Source: Candidatus Eiseniibacteriota bacterium
GTDB taxonomy: Bacteria > Eisenbacteria > RBG-16-71-46 > CAIMUX01
DNA length: 64,000 nucleotides
Direction: 5' to 3'
NCBI GenBank assembly: GCA_903844735.1
Contig: CAIMUX010000064.1
Coordinates: 1 to 64,000, forward strand
Below are positions 44,134 through 54,138 of the stretch, in pieces. The first letter of the stretch is position 1; every line of letters starts with the position of its first letter. Made by a program: the position numbers and the translations under genes. The notes beneath the pieces are model-generated. The model had not been told where the DNA came from, ran no database searches, and saw only the letters and a list, made by a program, of their open reading frames with translations.

Positions 44134-45243
44134 CTAGCTGTTCGAGAAGGAAGACAACCCGGCGCTTGTCGGCTGAAAGGTCGGGTCGGCCTTCTGAATC
44201 ATCTGCTCCAATTCGACGCGGTTCGGGCTCCGACCGAGGGTGTTCTCCAGGGTGATCTTCCGCGCAAGATAGGCCGCGAGGAGCCCCTGATTCATCGTCT
44301 GCATCCCGAATTTCTGACCCGCCTGCATGAGCGAATAGATCTGGTGGGTCTTGGCCTCACGAATCACAGCGGAAACCGCCGGGGTGCAGACTAAGACTTC
44401 CGAAACGTTGACCCGCCCGCCTCCCTTCTTCGGGACCAGTTGCTGCGTCAGAACCCCTTTGAGCACGAAGGCAAGCTGCGAGAGAACCTGTTTCTGCTGG
44501 TTGCTCGGAAACATGTCCACCATGCGGTTGATCGCCTCGAAGGTGGAGTTGGTGTGCAAAGTCGCGAAGACGAGGTGGCCGGTTTCCGCAATGGTGAGAG
44601 CCGACTGAATCGTCTCTAGGTCGCGCATCTCGCCGATGAGAATGACGTCGGGGTCCTGGCGCAGGATGTACTTGAGCGCCTCAACAAAAGTCCGGGTGTC
44701 GGCATTGACCTCACGCTGGTTGACGATGCTGCGCTTGTGCTGGTGGATGTATTCAATCGGGTCTTCGACGGTGATGATGTGCTTTGCCTTCGTGGTGTTG
44801 ATCCGGTCGATCAGCGCGGCCAGGGTGGTCGACTTCCCGCTGCCGGTCGGACCGGTGACGAGAACCAGGCCGCTCGGCAACTCGGCGAACGTTTTGACCA
44901 TCGGGGGAAGCCCGAGGTTCTCGTAAGCCGGGATCTCGTACGGGATCATCCGGATGGCGGCAGCCACCACGCCCCGCTGCAGGAAGACGTTCATGCGGAA
45001 GCGCGAGAGCCCCTTGACCCCGAAGGATAGATCGAGCTCGTGGGTCTGCTCGAACCGCTTCCGTTGGTCCTCGCGCAGGACGGAGTAGATGAGTTGCTCG
45101 GTCTGCTCGGGAGCCAGTGAGTCGTGGGCGGACTGCCGGATCTCCCCATCCACGCGGAAGGTCGGCGGCACGCCCGCCGTGATATGCAGATCCGAGGCCT
45201 TCTGCTCCACGATCTCCTCGAGGAGCTGATGCATGCTCACCAT
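44134..45243 (-). CDS. pilT: Pilus retraction ATPase PilT
   Basis: Hexameric motor that depolymerises the pilus for twitching and DNA uptake; 369 residues. Walker A VTGPTGSGKSTTLAAL, Asp box ITVEDPIEYIH, Walker B ILIGEMRDLETI, His box LVFATLHTNS, and the PilT-specific C-terminal AIREAKTHQI (here VIREAKTHQIYSLMQ). It begins MVSMHQLLEEIVEQKASDLH; an ATG three codons in (45234) is also possible. 146 bp separate it from pilB. Confidence 0.96.
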   Translation of the reverse strand: MVSMHQLLEEIVEQKASDLHITAGVPPTFRVDGEIRQSAHDSLAPEQTEQLIYSVLREDQRKRFEQTHELDLSFGVKGLSRFRMNVFLQRGVVAAAIRMIPYEIPAYENLGLPPMVKTFAELPSGLVLVTGPTGSGKSTTLAALIDRINTTKAKHIITVEDPIEYIHQHKRSIVNQREVNADTRTFVEALKYILRQDPDVILIGEMRDLETIQSALTIAETGHLVFATLHTNSTFEAINRMVDMFPSNQQKQVLSQLAFVLKGVLTQQLVPKKGGGRVNVSEVLVCTPAVSAVIREAKTHQIYSLMQAGQKFGMQTMNQGLLAAYLARKITLENTLGRSPNRVELEQMIQKADPTFQPTSAGLSSFSNS

Positions 45244-45389
45244 TCGGTATCTGCCCTCCGCCTGCCATGCCCTTGGGCCCGCTGCGCCCCCTTCTGGTTT
45301 TCGGCCGGGAGAGCGGAAGTCTTGAGCTGTCTGAGATTCGGAGGGGGGGGGCGGACGAGCGCAGGAGGCAAACGCCCGTCCGCCGGGGG

Positions 45390-47105
45390 CTAACCGTTCC
45401 GTGGATCGCCGTCCTCAAACTCGTCGGGAGCCGACTCCTTCAGCACCTCCTCCGCAGAGGTAATCCCTTGCTTCAGTTTCTGCAAGGCATCCATGCGCAG
45501 GGTGAGCATCCCCTCCCGGATCGCCTGCATCTTGATTTCGCTGGTGGCGCGCCGCGCGAGGATCATGTCGCGAATCGCCGCGGAAATCGGCATCACCTCG
45601 TAGATCCCGGCGCGCCCCCGATAGCCGGTCTTGTTGCAGTCATAGCAGCCGGCCCCCTTCATGAACGTGGCGGTAGCCGCCTGCTCGGGGCTCATCTGCA
45701 GCTCGCGGAGCACCTCCGGCGGCAAAACGTGCGGCTCCCGGCACTTGGCGCACACCCGACGCACGAGCCGCTGGGCCAGGATCAGGTTCGTCGCGGAGGC
45801 GACGAGGAACGGCTCGACCCCCATGTCGATGAGCCGGTTCAGGGTCGCCGGCGCATCGTTGGTGTGCACCGTGGAGAGAACGAGGTGGCCCGTTAGGGCG
45901 GCTTTGACCGCGATGGAAGCGGTCTCTTTGTCGCGGATCTCCCCCACCATGACGATATTCGGGTCCTGCCGCAGAAATGCCTTGAGGGCCGCGGCGAAGG
46001 TGAGCCCCACGGAATCGTGCACGTTGACCTGGTTGATCCCTTCGAGGTTGTACTCAACCGGATCCTCCGCCGTCATGATATTCGTCGCGGTCGTGTTGAT
46101 CTTGGAGAGGGCGGAGTAAAGGGTGGTGGTCTTCCCCGAGCCGGTTGGGCCGGTCACCAGCACCATCCCGAAGGGACTGTGGATCGCCTTCATGAAGTGT
46201 TCGAGGGCCGCGGGATCGAACCCCAGCTTGGTGAGATCGAGGGCCAGGTTCGTCTTGTCCAGGATGCGCAGCACGATCTTCTCGCCGAAGATCGTCGGGA
46301 GCGTGCTGACACGCAAGTCGATGGTCCGCTTCATGACGCGGATCTTGATGCGCCCGTCCTGCGGCAAGCGCCGCTCCGCGATGTCCAGATCGGCCATGAT
46401 CTTCAGGCGGGAAAGGATGGCCGCCCTCATTCGCATCGGGGGTGCGGTCATCTCTTGGAGTACGCCATCGACCCGGAAGCGCACCCGCAGCCTCTTCTCG
46501 TACGGCTCGATGTGAATGTCGCTGGCCCCGCGCCGCACCGCCTCAGTGATCAGCGAGTTGACGAACTTGACCACCGGGGCCAGGTCGCTGCCCGCGCCGT
46601 TGTCGGTATCGTTGTCGGTGGTGTCGACCACCTCCAGCTCGTCGCCTTCCATCGACTTCATCACGTCGGCCATCGACTCGGCGTTGTCGTAGAGCCGGTC
46701 GATGGCGCGCTTTACCGCGGCCTCGGTGGCGACCGACACCTCGACCTCGTGGCCGGTCGCGAACTTGATGTCATCGATCGCGAAGAAATTGGCGGGATTG
46801 GCCATGGCGATGCGGAGGGTGCGCCCGCTGCGGCTGATCGGGACGACCTGGGACTTGGTCGCCACTTCGGCCGAGATAATCCGCGCAACGGCGGGGTCAA
46901 TCTCGGCGTGGTCCAAGTCGATGGACGGAGTCTCGTAGAGCTCGGAGAGGAAGGAAAGTAGCCGGTCCTCGGTCAGCAGCCCCAGCTTGACCAGTGTCGA
47001 GCTGAGGACGCCGCCCTCCCGTTGCTCTACCTGCTTCGCCCTGCGAAGGTCATCCTCAGTGACGAGCTTCGCCTGGACCAGCTTCTGTCCGACGTCAACC
47101 TTCAT
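45390..47105 (-). CDS. pilB: Pilus extension ATPase PilB
   Basis: Assembly motor, 571 residues from the ATG at 47105 (MKVDVGQKLVQAKLVTED, the usual start of the N-terminal T2SSE_N domain; a longer frame to 47351 is spurious). Catalytic half: ASDIHIEPYEKRLRVRFRVDG, Walker A GPTGSGKTTTLYSAL, Asp box TAEDPVEYNLEGINQV, Walker B MVGEIRDKETA, His box STVHTNDAP. A four-Cys zinc site follows (CAKC and CYDC). It heads the pilB-T-C-S-R cluster. Confidence 0.95.
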   Translation of the reverse strand: MKVDVGQKLVQAKLVTEDDLRRAKQVEQREGGVLSSTLVKLGLLTEDRLLSFLSELYETPSIDLDHAEIDPAVARIISAEVATKSQVVPISRSGRTLRIAMANPANFFAIDDIKFATGHEVEVSVATEAAVKRAIDRLYDNAESMADVMKSMEGDELEVVDTTDNDTDNGAGSDLAPVVKFVNSLITEAVRRGASDIHIEPYEKRLRVRFRVDGVLQEMTAPPMRMRAAILSRLKIMADLDIAERRLPQDGRIKIRVMKRTIDLRVSTLPTIFGEKIVLRILDKTNLALDLTKLGFDPAALEHFMKAIHSPFGMVLVTGPTGSGKTTTLYSALSKINTTATNIMTAEDPVEYNLEGINQVNVHDSVGLTFAAALKAFLRQDPNIVMVGEIRDKETASIAVKAALTGHLVLSTVHTNDAPATLNRLIDMGVEPFLVASATNLILAQRLVRRVCAKCREPHVLPPEVLRELQMSPEQAATATFMKGAGCYDCNKTGYRGRAGIYEVMPISAAIRDMILARRATSEIKMQAIREGMLTLRMDALQKLKQGITSAEEVLKESAPDEFEDGDPRNG

Positions 47106-47392
47106 CCGGCTGTCGTTCCCCCGTGTCCCCCGGAGCGGGAGCAGGCCGGACCCGGGATGGGTGTGACAAGCACCTCGTCCCGGACGGTTGCCGCCCCTGC
47201 CTCGACCGCGGGAGTCCGCGGGCCGAGGCCGCTCCGTATGGAATCCGAGCAAGGGGAATGCCACCACGATCCCGCATGGCAATAGATTGCCATCATGGAA
47301 GATGCGCGACGCGCTCGGGACCGGACGGGAACAGATGCGTGCAGCGTGCACGAAGCGGCCGGGGAATGCGCAAGGTGCGAAGACGGAGGCAG

Positions 47393-49441
47393 CTACCCGC
47401 CGAACGCCTCCCGGACGGCCGCGTCGACGAGCGGCTCCGGAGCGTCGGCTGGCAGCGTCACCCGCATCTCCGGCCTCGCCTCCATGGCGCGAAAGATGGC
47501 GAAGCGCGCCCCCTCATTCCCAGCCCAGGCGCGACGGGCAAGACCGTTGCTCACGTCCCAGTCGAGCATCTCGCGAGCGCGCCGGGCCGCATCCTTGCTG
47601 CCGTCCAGGAGGAGCCCGAAACCTCCGTTGATCACTTCGCCCCAACCGACCCCACCGCCGTTGTGGAGGGAGACCCAGGTCGCGCCGCGGAACGAGTCGC
47701 CGACAAAGTTTTGCACCGCCATATCGGCGCAGAAAAACGATCCGTCGCGAATGTTGGCGGTCTCGCGGTAGGGCGAGTCGGTGCCGCCGACATCGTGGTG
47801 ATCCCGACCGAGAACCACTCCGGCGGAGATCCGGCCCTCGGCGATGGCGGCATTGAAAGCCAGGGCGAGATCACACCGCCCCTGCCGGTCGGCGTACAGG
47901 ATCCGAGCCTGCGAGCCGACCACCATCCGGTTCTCCTCGGCGTGGCGGATCCAACGCAGGTTGTCGAGGAGTTGCTGCCGGGTTTCTGGTCCCGCGGTCG
48001 CCGCCCCGGTCTCGAGGATTGCGGCCGCAATCCGGTCCGTGGCCCTCAAGTCGGCGGCATCACCACTCGTGCAGACCCAGCGAAACGGCCCGAAGCCCAG
48101 GTCGAAGCAGACCGGCCCCATGATGTCCTCGACATACGAAGGGTAGGTGAACGAACCGTCAGGCCGCGTGATCCCCTCCGCTCCCGCGCGCGACGCCTCG
48201 AGCAGGAAGGCGTTGCCGTAGTCCCAGAAATGCATCCCACTGCGGCGCGCCAGATGGATCGCCGCCACCTGCCGCCGCAGCGACACCCGCACCTGCTCAG
48301 CGAACCCGGCCGGGTCGGCCACCATCATCCGGTTGGACTCCTCCAACGAAAGGCCCACTGGGTAGTAACCGCCGGTGAACGGGTTGTGCAGGGATGTCTG
48401 GTCCGAACCGAGGTCGACCGCGAACCCGACGCGTGCCATCTCTTCCCAGAGGTCGACGACATTGCCCAGGTAACCGATGGAGACACCCCGCCTCTCTCGC
48501 CGTGCGCGCTCGATGCGGGCGAGAAGCTTGCCGAGATCCTGTTCGTACTCGTCGAGCCATCCCTGCTCGTGGCGCTTTCTCAGGGCGTCCGGATTGACCT
48601 CGGCAATGACACCGACCGCGCCGGCAATCACCGCCGCCTTGGCCTGCGCGCCGCTCATCCCGCCGAGCCCCGAGGTCACATAGATCTTGCCGGCCAGCCC
48701 ATCGTCGCCGTCGACGCCAAGATACTTTCTCCCCGCATTCAGCAGCGTGATCGTGGTGCCGTGGACAATCCCCTGCGGCCCGATGTACATGAAGCTGCCC
48801 GCCGTCATCTGCCCATAGGAAGTGACGCCGAGGGCGGCAAGCCGATTGTAGTCGTCCGCTGAGCTGTGATTCGGAACGACCATGCCGTTGGTCACGACCG
48901 CGCGGGGGGCATCGGGAGACGAGGGAAAGATCCCCAGCGGATGCCCCGAGTACAGCACCAGGGTCTGCTCCGCGGTCATCTCCGAGAGATACCGCATGGT
49001 GAGCAGGTACTGCGCCCAGTTCTGGAAGACCGTCCCGTTCCCGCCGTAGGTGATGAGTTCATGCGGATGCTGCGCCACCCGAGGGTCGAGGTTGTTCTGG
49101 ATCATCAGCATGATGGCGGCGGCCTGCGGGGTCCGGGCCGGATACTCGTCGATCGGCCGCGCCCGCATCTCGTAGTGCGGGCGGAAGCGGCGCATGTAGA
49201 TCCGGCCATCCTCGGCCAACTCGCGCGCGAACTCGGGGGCCAGGGCGGTGTGGAGGGATGGTGCGAAATACCGCAGGGCGTTGTGGACCGCCAAGCGACG
49301 CTCCGCCTCGTTCAGCACTCCCGGACGCGTGGGCGCGTGGCTCACGCCCGGCTCCTCGGAGGGTGGATCGGGCAGGTGGTCGGGAATGCCCCGGGTGATC
49401 GCTTCACGGAAGTCCGTCATGGTCGTCCGGGATCGCTTCAT
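47393..49441 (-). CDS. hutU: Urocanate hydratase (long type)
   Basis: Second step of histidine degradation: urocanate to imidazolone propionate with NAD+ as tightly bound electrophile. The ATG at 49441 has GGGAGG 6 nt upstream and gives 682 residues, closer to the ~676 of vertebrate urocanase than to the ~560 of Pseudomonas HutU. Key blocks: ITYGGNGTVFQNWAQY, LYSGHPLGIFP, the Rossmann motif VTSGLGGMSGAQAKAA, and near the C-terminus LGRDHHDVGGTDSPYRET and GATWVSLHNGGGVGWGE. No hutH, hutI or hutG is in the window, so this gene stands alone between pilB and the sugar genes. Confidence 0.95.
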   Translation of the reverse strand: MKRSRTTMTDFREAITRGIPDHLPDPPSEEPGVSHAPTRPGVLNEAERRLAVHNALRYFAPSLHTALAPEFARELAEDGRIYMRRFRPHYEMRARPIDEYPARTPQAAAIMLMIQNNLDPRVAQHPHELITYGGNGTVFQNWAQYLLTMRYLSEMTAEQTLVLYSGHPLGIFPSSPDAPRAVVTNGMVVPNHSSADDYNRLAALGVTSYGQMTAGSFMYIGPQGIVHGTTITLLNAGRKYLGVDGDDGLAGKIYVTSGLGGMSGAQAKAAVIAGAVGVIAEVNPDALRKRHEQGWLDEYEQDLGKLLARIERARRERRGVSIGYLGNVVDLWEEMARVGFAVDLGSDQTSLHNPFTGGYYPVGLSLEESNRMMVADPAGFAEQVRVSLRRQVAAIHLARRSGMHFWDYGNAFLLEASRAGAEGITRPDGSFTYPSYVEDIMGPVCFDLGFGPFRWVCTSGDAADLRATDRIAAAILETGAATAGPETRQQLLDNLRWIRHAEENRMVVGSQARILYADRQGRCDLALAFNAAIAEGRISAGVVLGRDHHDVGGTDSPYRETANIRDGSFFCADMAVQNFVGDSFRGATWVSLHNGGGVGWGEVINGGFGLLLDGSKDAARRAREMLDWDVSNGLARRAWAGNEGARFAIFRAMEARPEMRVTLPADAPEPLVDAAVREAFGG

Positions 49442-49546
49442 GATGTTCCTCCCGTGTGCCATCGCGTGCCGCCTCGGACTGCTCCGAAGGAGGATATCAG
49501 GTGAGCGTGTCAGTTCGCAATGAACCGTCGTGATCACCGGGTGAAT

Positions 49547-49654
49547 GTCGTTCCCCTGGACGACGGAGGCACCGGGTTCCCGGTGCCCGCGCGCAGCGCC
49601 ACGGCCCTGGCTGAGGCGATAGATACGTTGCTCGCGCATGACGGGCGACACGAG
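49547..49654 (+). pseudogene. Fragment of a GT4 glycosyltransferase C-terminus
   Basis: Thirty-six codons read LDDGGTGFPVPARSATALAE then AIDTLLAHDGRHE. They match the intact GT4 gene at 57481-57585 (VDDGRTGFLVPPRDPAALAE then AIGVLLAHDERRR), with high DNA identity such as TTGCTCGCGCATGACG. The rest of the gene is missing and the next gene runs antisense close by. A relic of a duplicated or rearranged glycosyltransferase. Confidence 0.75.
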
Positions 49655-49688
49655 TGCCCGCCTATCAGACCGGCCCTGATCTCCTCTC

Positions 49689-51812
49689 CTACCGTCGTCC
49701 CGCAGATCCGGCCAATCCGAGTCCTCGATCCGGACCGGTTGACGTCGAGCCGCATCGCTCTTCCAGCTTCTTCAGGATCTGCGCGTGCAGATCCGGGTTC
49801 GGGTCCGACGCAACGGAGTCGACCCAGGCCCGCGCGGCGGCGCAGCCACGCAGGCGGAGAAGAGCTTCCAGAAGCGTGTCCGCGCTGTCCCGGTCGGGAC
49901 GAGCGCGAAACGCCCGACGCGCTAGGGCGACCGCCTCGTCCGGGTTCCTGCTGCTTCCGGCGAGAAACCACGCGAGGTCGTTCAGGCCGGAAGGATCGTC
50001 CGGGATCTCGTCCAGAACCCCGCGATAGACAGCTTCCGCGCTGTCCACCGCTCCCGTCTGCCAGAGAGCGTAGGCCCAGTTCCTCCGTGTGAAGGAATCC
50101 TCCGGCGTGAGCGCGACCGCGGCCTTCCAGGCCTGTTCCGCCTCTATCCATTTCGACTGCAAGGCCAGGGCGGAGGCGTGCCCGGTGATCGGCCGGGGGT
50201 CTCCGGGAGGAAGCACATGAGAGGCCTGCCGGAAGACAGCGTCGGCGTCCGCTCCCCGGTTCAGGGCCAGGTACGTGTAGGCCAGCTCGCACAGGAGCAG
50301 AGGGTCGCCGGTGCCGGCCCGGACAATCGGTTCCGCTAGGTCGCAGCCTTCTTGCGGGCGCCCCAACGCTCGCAGGCAGAACGTGGTGACCTCCACGGCC
50401 GGGGAGAAATCCGGAACCTGCGCGAGTGCCTTCTCTCCCTCCCCGACGGCCGCCTCCAAGTCCCCGGCCGCTGCGTACACGCGGGCGCGAGCAACAAGCA
50501 CGCGCACGGAGCGGGGGGATGTCTTTGCCGCGGCCCGAAAGAGCGTTCCATTGTCGCGCCAATCGAGAGTGCGGATCCACGCGCGCACCCCGAGCCCCAC
50601 GCCCCACGACAGAGCCACGACAAGGAATAACCACCCGGCCCCGGGCAGGCGATTCCGCAGCCACAGACGCAACCGGTCGGCCGAGTCGACCAGCAACCAG
50701 AACGCCCCGACCGAAGGCAGATAGGCCAGACGCTCGGCCAGCACGGTCCCGATGGGAAAGAGCACATTGGAAGTCAGCAGCCCGGTGAAGGTCACGAAGC
50801 AGATTCCCCAGAGCCGCGCCCAATCCCGCGCGCGCGCGGCGTGAACGACGACTGTGGCGCCGAGTACGAGCAGTGCGGCTCCCGCGATCTGCCAAGCGGG
50901 GGTCGGGACGAGCTGAGAAAAGCTGTAGTCCGGCGTGAGGCGCACTGGAAGCAGCACCTGCCCGATGAGACTCCATTGAAAACCGAGCGCCCCCAACATG
51001 CGATTCCAGACCGGCATGTGGGCCAGGATATTGTCGACCCGGTTGATCTGCCCGATCGCCAGCGCGCTACCGAAGATCAGAACGCGGAGGAAAAGCATGA
51101 GCGCAACCGGCGGGAGCCAGACCAGGAAGACGCTCCGCCAGGCCTTCCTCCGACCCCACAGAAAGTAGTGCAGGACCGGCAACAGGCAAAGGCCGGCGGC
51201 GCTCTCCTTCGACAGCATCGCGAGACCGAAGGTCACGCCGGAGGCAGGGAGAATCCAGGCCGGAGGTTTCGTGGCCGTCAGGTGGTCATCCTGTTTTTCG
51301 CAGTAGATCACTGCCTGCAGATAGGCCAGCAACCCCCAAAACGCCGCCAGCAGCTCCGAGCGGCCCACCGCCCAGACGACGGCTTCGCTCCGCAATGGGT
51401 GAACGGCCGCAAGAGCAGCCGCACAGAGGCTCCGCCCCGGCCATGCGGGGAAGAGACGCCGCAAGAGTCGCCAGACAACCAACGTCGTCGCCATGTGCAA
51501 CAGCAAGTTGAAGGCGTGAAAGGCCCCCGCGCCCATCCCGAACACGCGGGCGTTTAGCCAGAAGCTGAAGGTGGTCACCGGGCGGTACAACCCGCACGCC
51601 GGCCTGTCCGGCCAGAAGGGGCGTGTCCAGGCATCCGCCGGCGACGACGACAGCACCGACGAGTTGTCTTGGATCAGACTCTGATCGTCGAAGGCAAAAC
51701 CGTTGCGGAGAGACGGCAGGTACGGCAACAGCGAGAGAACGGACAGCAGTGCCCATGCCTGCCATCCTCGAATCCAGGATGAACTCCCGTACAGCTTCTC
51801 CGTCCTCGGCAC
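49689..51812 (-). CDS. TMTC-like membrane glycosyltransferase with TPR repeats
   Basis: 707 residues. About eleven TM helices occupy the first ~440 residues, starting with the GT-C type motif FAFDDQSLI after LPSLRNG. A TPR domain follows (~450-640: ARARVYAAAGDLEAAVGEGEKAL, quoted as AAAGDLEAAVGEGEKAL; LAYTYLALNRGADADAVFRQ; NWAYALWQTGAVDSAEAVYR). This architecture is that of TMTC O-mannosyltransferases and their bacterial relatives, which use dolichol- or polyprenyl-phosphate sugars. GTG start with GGGAGG 6 nt upstream. The acceptor is unknown; neighbours encode exported proteins that could be substrates. Confidence 0.82.
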   Translation of the reverse strand: MPRTEKLYGSSSWIRGWQAWALLSVLSLLPYLPSLRNGFAFDDQSLIQDNSSVLSSSPADAWTRPFWPDRPACGLYRPVTTFSFWLNARVFGMGAGAFHAFNLLLHMATTLVVWRLLRRLFPAWPGRSLCAAALAAVHPLRSEAVVWAVGRSELLAAFWGLLAYLQAVIYCEKQDDHLTATKPPAWILPASGVTFGLAMLSKESAAGLCLLPVLHYFLWGRRKAWRSVFLVWLPPVALMLFLRVLIFGSALAIGQINRVDNILAHMPVWNRMLGALGFQWSLIGQVLLPVRLTPDYSFSQLVPTPAWQIAGAALLVLGATVVVHAARARDWARLWGICFVTFTGLLTSNVLFPIGTVLAERLAYLPSVGAFWLLVDSADRLRLWLRNRLPGAGWLFLVVALSWGVGLGVRAWIRTLDWRDNGTLFRAAAKTSPRSVRVLVARARVYAAAGDLEAAVGEGEKALAQVPDFSPAVEVTTFCLRALGRPQEGCDLAEPIVRAGTGDPLLLCELAYTYLALNRGADADAVFRQASHVLPPGDPRPITGHASALALQSKWIEAEQAWKAAVALTPEDSFTRRNWAYALWQTGAVDSAEAVYRGVLDEIPDDPSGLNDLAWFLAGSSRNPDEAVALARRAFRARPDRDSADTLLEALLRLRGCAAARAWVDSVASDPNPDLHAQILKKLEERCGSTSTGPDRGLGLAGSAGRR

Positions 51813-52199
51813 TTGCCTCCTCCCGGGATCCGTGTGGGTTCACGCCCCCTCGGCCCGGCGATGCCGCACCACAAGCCGGACGACAACGTGTGCGCCGATG
51901 ACCGAGGTGACCACCCCGACGCGCAATATAGCCCTTCTCGGGACACCCCGCTACAGGGGACGGAAGGGGCGGGAGAGACGATGGACGGAGGGATTCCAAA
52001 GCGTCGGGGTCTCTGATCCGGCTTCACATCGAAGGTGGCCGTGCCCCTTGCGGGAAACCGCCGAGTGGCCCTGAAGAACCTTGCATTCGCGCCCACCGCT
52101 CGGCGAAACTCGGCCACAGTCACTCGGAGTGCGGCGAAGGGCGCCCGGAAGAGGAGCCGCCCGGAGTAGAAGCCGCCCGGAAGAGGAGCCGCCCGGCGC
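51813..52199. other. Divergent intergenic region with 16-bp repeats
   Basis: About 390 bp between two oppositely directed membrane glycosyltransferase genes. Apart from the GCCCGG repeats at its right end no structure or gene is seen. Confidence 0.5.
52143..52198 (+). repeat. 16-bp tandem repeats upstream of the GT39-like gene
   Basis: GCCCGGAAGAGGAGCC, GCCCGGAGTAGAAGCC, GCCCGGAAGAGGAGCC and a partial GCCCGGCGC run straight into the ATG. The last full unit supplies the GAGGAG that is the only Shine-Dalgarno-like sequence. Confidence 0.85.
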
Positions 52200-53882
52200 A
52201 TGAACAAGGCTATATGGAGAACCTGGCACACAGAGCTCTTCTCCACCGACGACGAGCGGTCTTCGCATCCCCGACACACCCAGTGGCTGGTTCGTCTGCT
52301 CCTGATCCTGTTCTTCTTCCGCTGCTTCACCAGCATGGTCCGAGAGTCCTCGACTTGGGATGAAACCCACTATCTGGGGATCGGCAAATACCTCCTGCAG
52401 CATTTCTCCTGGGATGTCCCCGGATCGATCCTTCACCCGCCGCTTTCCTTCATGATCCATGACTTGCCCCTGCTCTTCGTCCCCACCGACGAGTCGGTCT
52501 GGCGATATTCCGCGGGAGCGCATAACGATCCCAACTTCCTCCTGAGTGCTGACCCGGCGCGCGGGCGTCAACTTCTTTCCTCGCCCCTGAACGCGCGGGA
52601 CCAGATCCTGACCCTCACCCGCTTGACCAATGTGTTCCTGGCCGTTCTCCTGATGATCTACATCTATCGATGGGCCGGGGATCTCTATGGCCGGCGGGGG
52701 GGAGTCTTGGCCCTGGGCCTGGCTACATTCTGTCCGAACCTCCTGGCCCACGCGCGCTACATCACGCCCGACCTTCCCCTGACCGCCTTCAGCTTCATCT
52801 TCTTCTTCTACCTCCGGCGTCTGATGCGGACTCGGTCGAGGGGGGATTCGGCCAAGGCGGGCCTATTTCTGGGATGCGCCATCCTTTCCAAGTACACCGC
52901 GATTCTCTTGCTGCCCCTCAGCCTCCTGCCTCTCCTGAGTGTCATGTCTTGTCTCCGGTCCCGTTTCTCTGGGACGGTCGCTCTTTCGGCACGAAAACCT
53001 TTGGTTTCCGCTCTCCTTGTGATGTGGGGAACCGCGATCTTACTCTTCTTTCTTTTCTACAGATTCAATCCGACCCCCTATTTCAAGGGGATCCAGTTTC
53101 AGGTGGCGCACGCCAGCGGAGGGCACTCGGCCTTCTTGGTTGGCAAGTACTCCATTCAAGGCTGGTGGTACTACTATCTTGTCACCTTCCTGGTGAAGAC
53201 GCCGGTGGCGGTGCTCGTCCTCCTGGGCATTGTTTGCGCCGCGACCCGGCGCCGCCCCTCCGCGGGAGGTTCGGGGCGGACTAGGGAGTGGATGCTGGCG
53301 CCGTTTCCGGTCATGGTCTTCGCTCTCTTCAGCGTTCAACACCAAGCTCTGGGCTATCGATACATCCTGCCGATCTTGCCTTTCCTGTACGTCTATCTCG
53401 GCCGCTTGACTTTCTTGCGCTCTTGTCGAGCGCGGGCACTGGCGGTAGCGGCCCTTCTCTATTATGCCGGCACCAGCCTGGCCATCCATCCGCACTATCT
53501 GGCCTACTTCAATGAACTCGCCGGTGGACCCAAGAACGGATACAAGGTCCTGGTCGATTCGAATCTGGACTGGGGACAGGATCTCAAGGGCCTCGGGGCC
53601 TACGCCGATCGTATGGGCATTCGGGATCTCACCCTGGTCTATTTCGGCACCGATACCCCCGCGCGATACGGCATTCCCGTGGGGAGGTTCTACAATCTCT
53701 ACTCCGGCCTGGAGCCACCCCTGGAGTTCCCGCCGGAAACTACGGGCGTCTTCGCGATCAGCGCAACCGAACTTCAAGGGGTATACAACGAGAATCACCA
53801 TGTCTTCGACTGGCTGAAGGGGAAGACGCCGGTGGCCAGGATCGGGTACTCGATCTTTGTCTATCGATTGGGAGGGACGTGA
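52200..53882 (+). CDS. GT39-like membrane glycosyltransferase
   Basis: 560 residues with about ten to twelve TM helices. The catalytic acidic motif follows the first TM helix: STWDETHYLGIGKYLL, as in PMT/ArnT-family GT-C enzymes. Other family landmarks are HPPLSF, ARYITPDLPLTAFSFI, FLGCAILSKYTAI and HQALGYRYILPILPF. The soluble C-terminal part (~430-555) has LVDSNLDWGQDLKGL, often seen in such proteins. It uses polyprenyl-phosphate sugars to modify proteins or lipids in the periplasm; the acceptor is unknown. Divergent from the TMTC-like gene. Confidence 0.85.
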   Translation: MNKAIWRTWHTELFSTDDERSSHPRHTQWLVRLLLILFFFRCFTSMVRESSTWDETHYLGIGKYLLQHFSWDVPGSILHPPLSFMIHDLPLLFVPTDESVWRYSAGAHNDPNFLLSADPARGRQLLSSPLNARDQILTLTRLTNVFLAVLLMIYIYRWAGDLYGRRGGVLALGLATFCPNLLAHARYITPDLPLTAFSFIFFFYLRRLMRTRSRGDSAKAGLFLGCAILSKYTAILLLPLSLLPLLSVMSCLRSRFSGTVALSARKPLVSALLVMWGTAILLFFLFYRFNPTPYFKGIQFQVAHASGGHSAFLVGKYSIQGWWYYYLVTFLVKTPVAVLVLLGIVCAATRRRPSAGGSGRTREWMLAPFPVMVFALFSVQHQALGYRYILPILPFLYVYLGRLTFLRSCRARALAVAALLYYAGTSLAIHPHYLAYFNELAGGPKNGYKVLVDSNLDWGQDLKGLGAYADRMGIRDLTLVYFGTDTPARYGIPVGRFYNLYSGLEPPLEFPPETTGVFAISATELQGVYNENHHVFDWLKGKTPVARIGYSIFVYRLGGT

Positions 53883-54138
53883 CGAGAGCGGCGGACTCGC
53901 GACTTCGGCGGTCGGCACGGGCCGAACTTCGACCATTCGAGTGTGACGAAATCGACGACGTTGAACTGGGCCTCGCGGCGGACAGCCTCGCGCGCCGTGT
54001 CGAGATCGAAGCAAAGTACTCGGGATCCGGATCGTTCGAGCTCTTGGGAACTGCACCCCGGATCGCGACCCTGACTCGAAAAAGCCTGCCTGCAAGTGGA
54101 AGCAGGCCCCGTCCGTTCCGCTGGGTACTGACCTTGGC

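Noticed and set aside
45340-45352. G-run near 45340 as a second phase-variable tract
   Set aside because: It lies between pilB and pilT, outside coding sequence; no frame would change.
49534-50976. 480-codon minus-strand frame overlapping the TMTC-like gene
   Set aside because: Arg/Gly/Ser-rich shadow in another frame of the TMTC-like gene; no domain.
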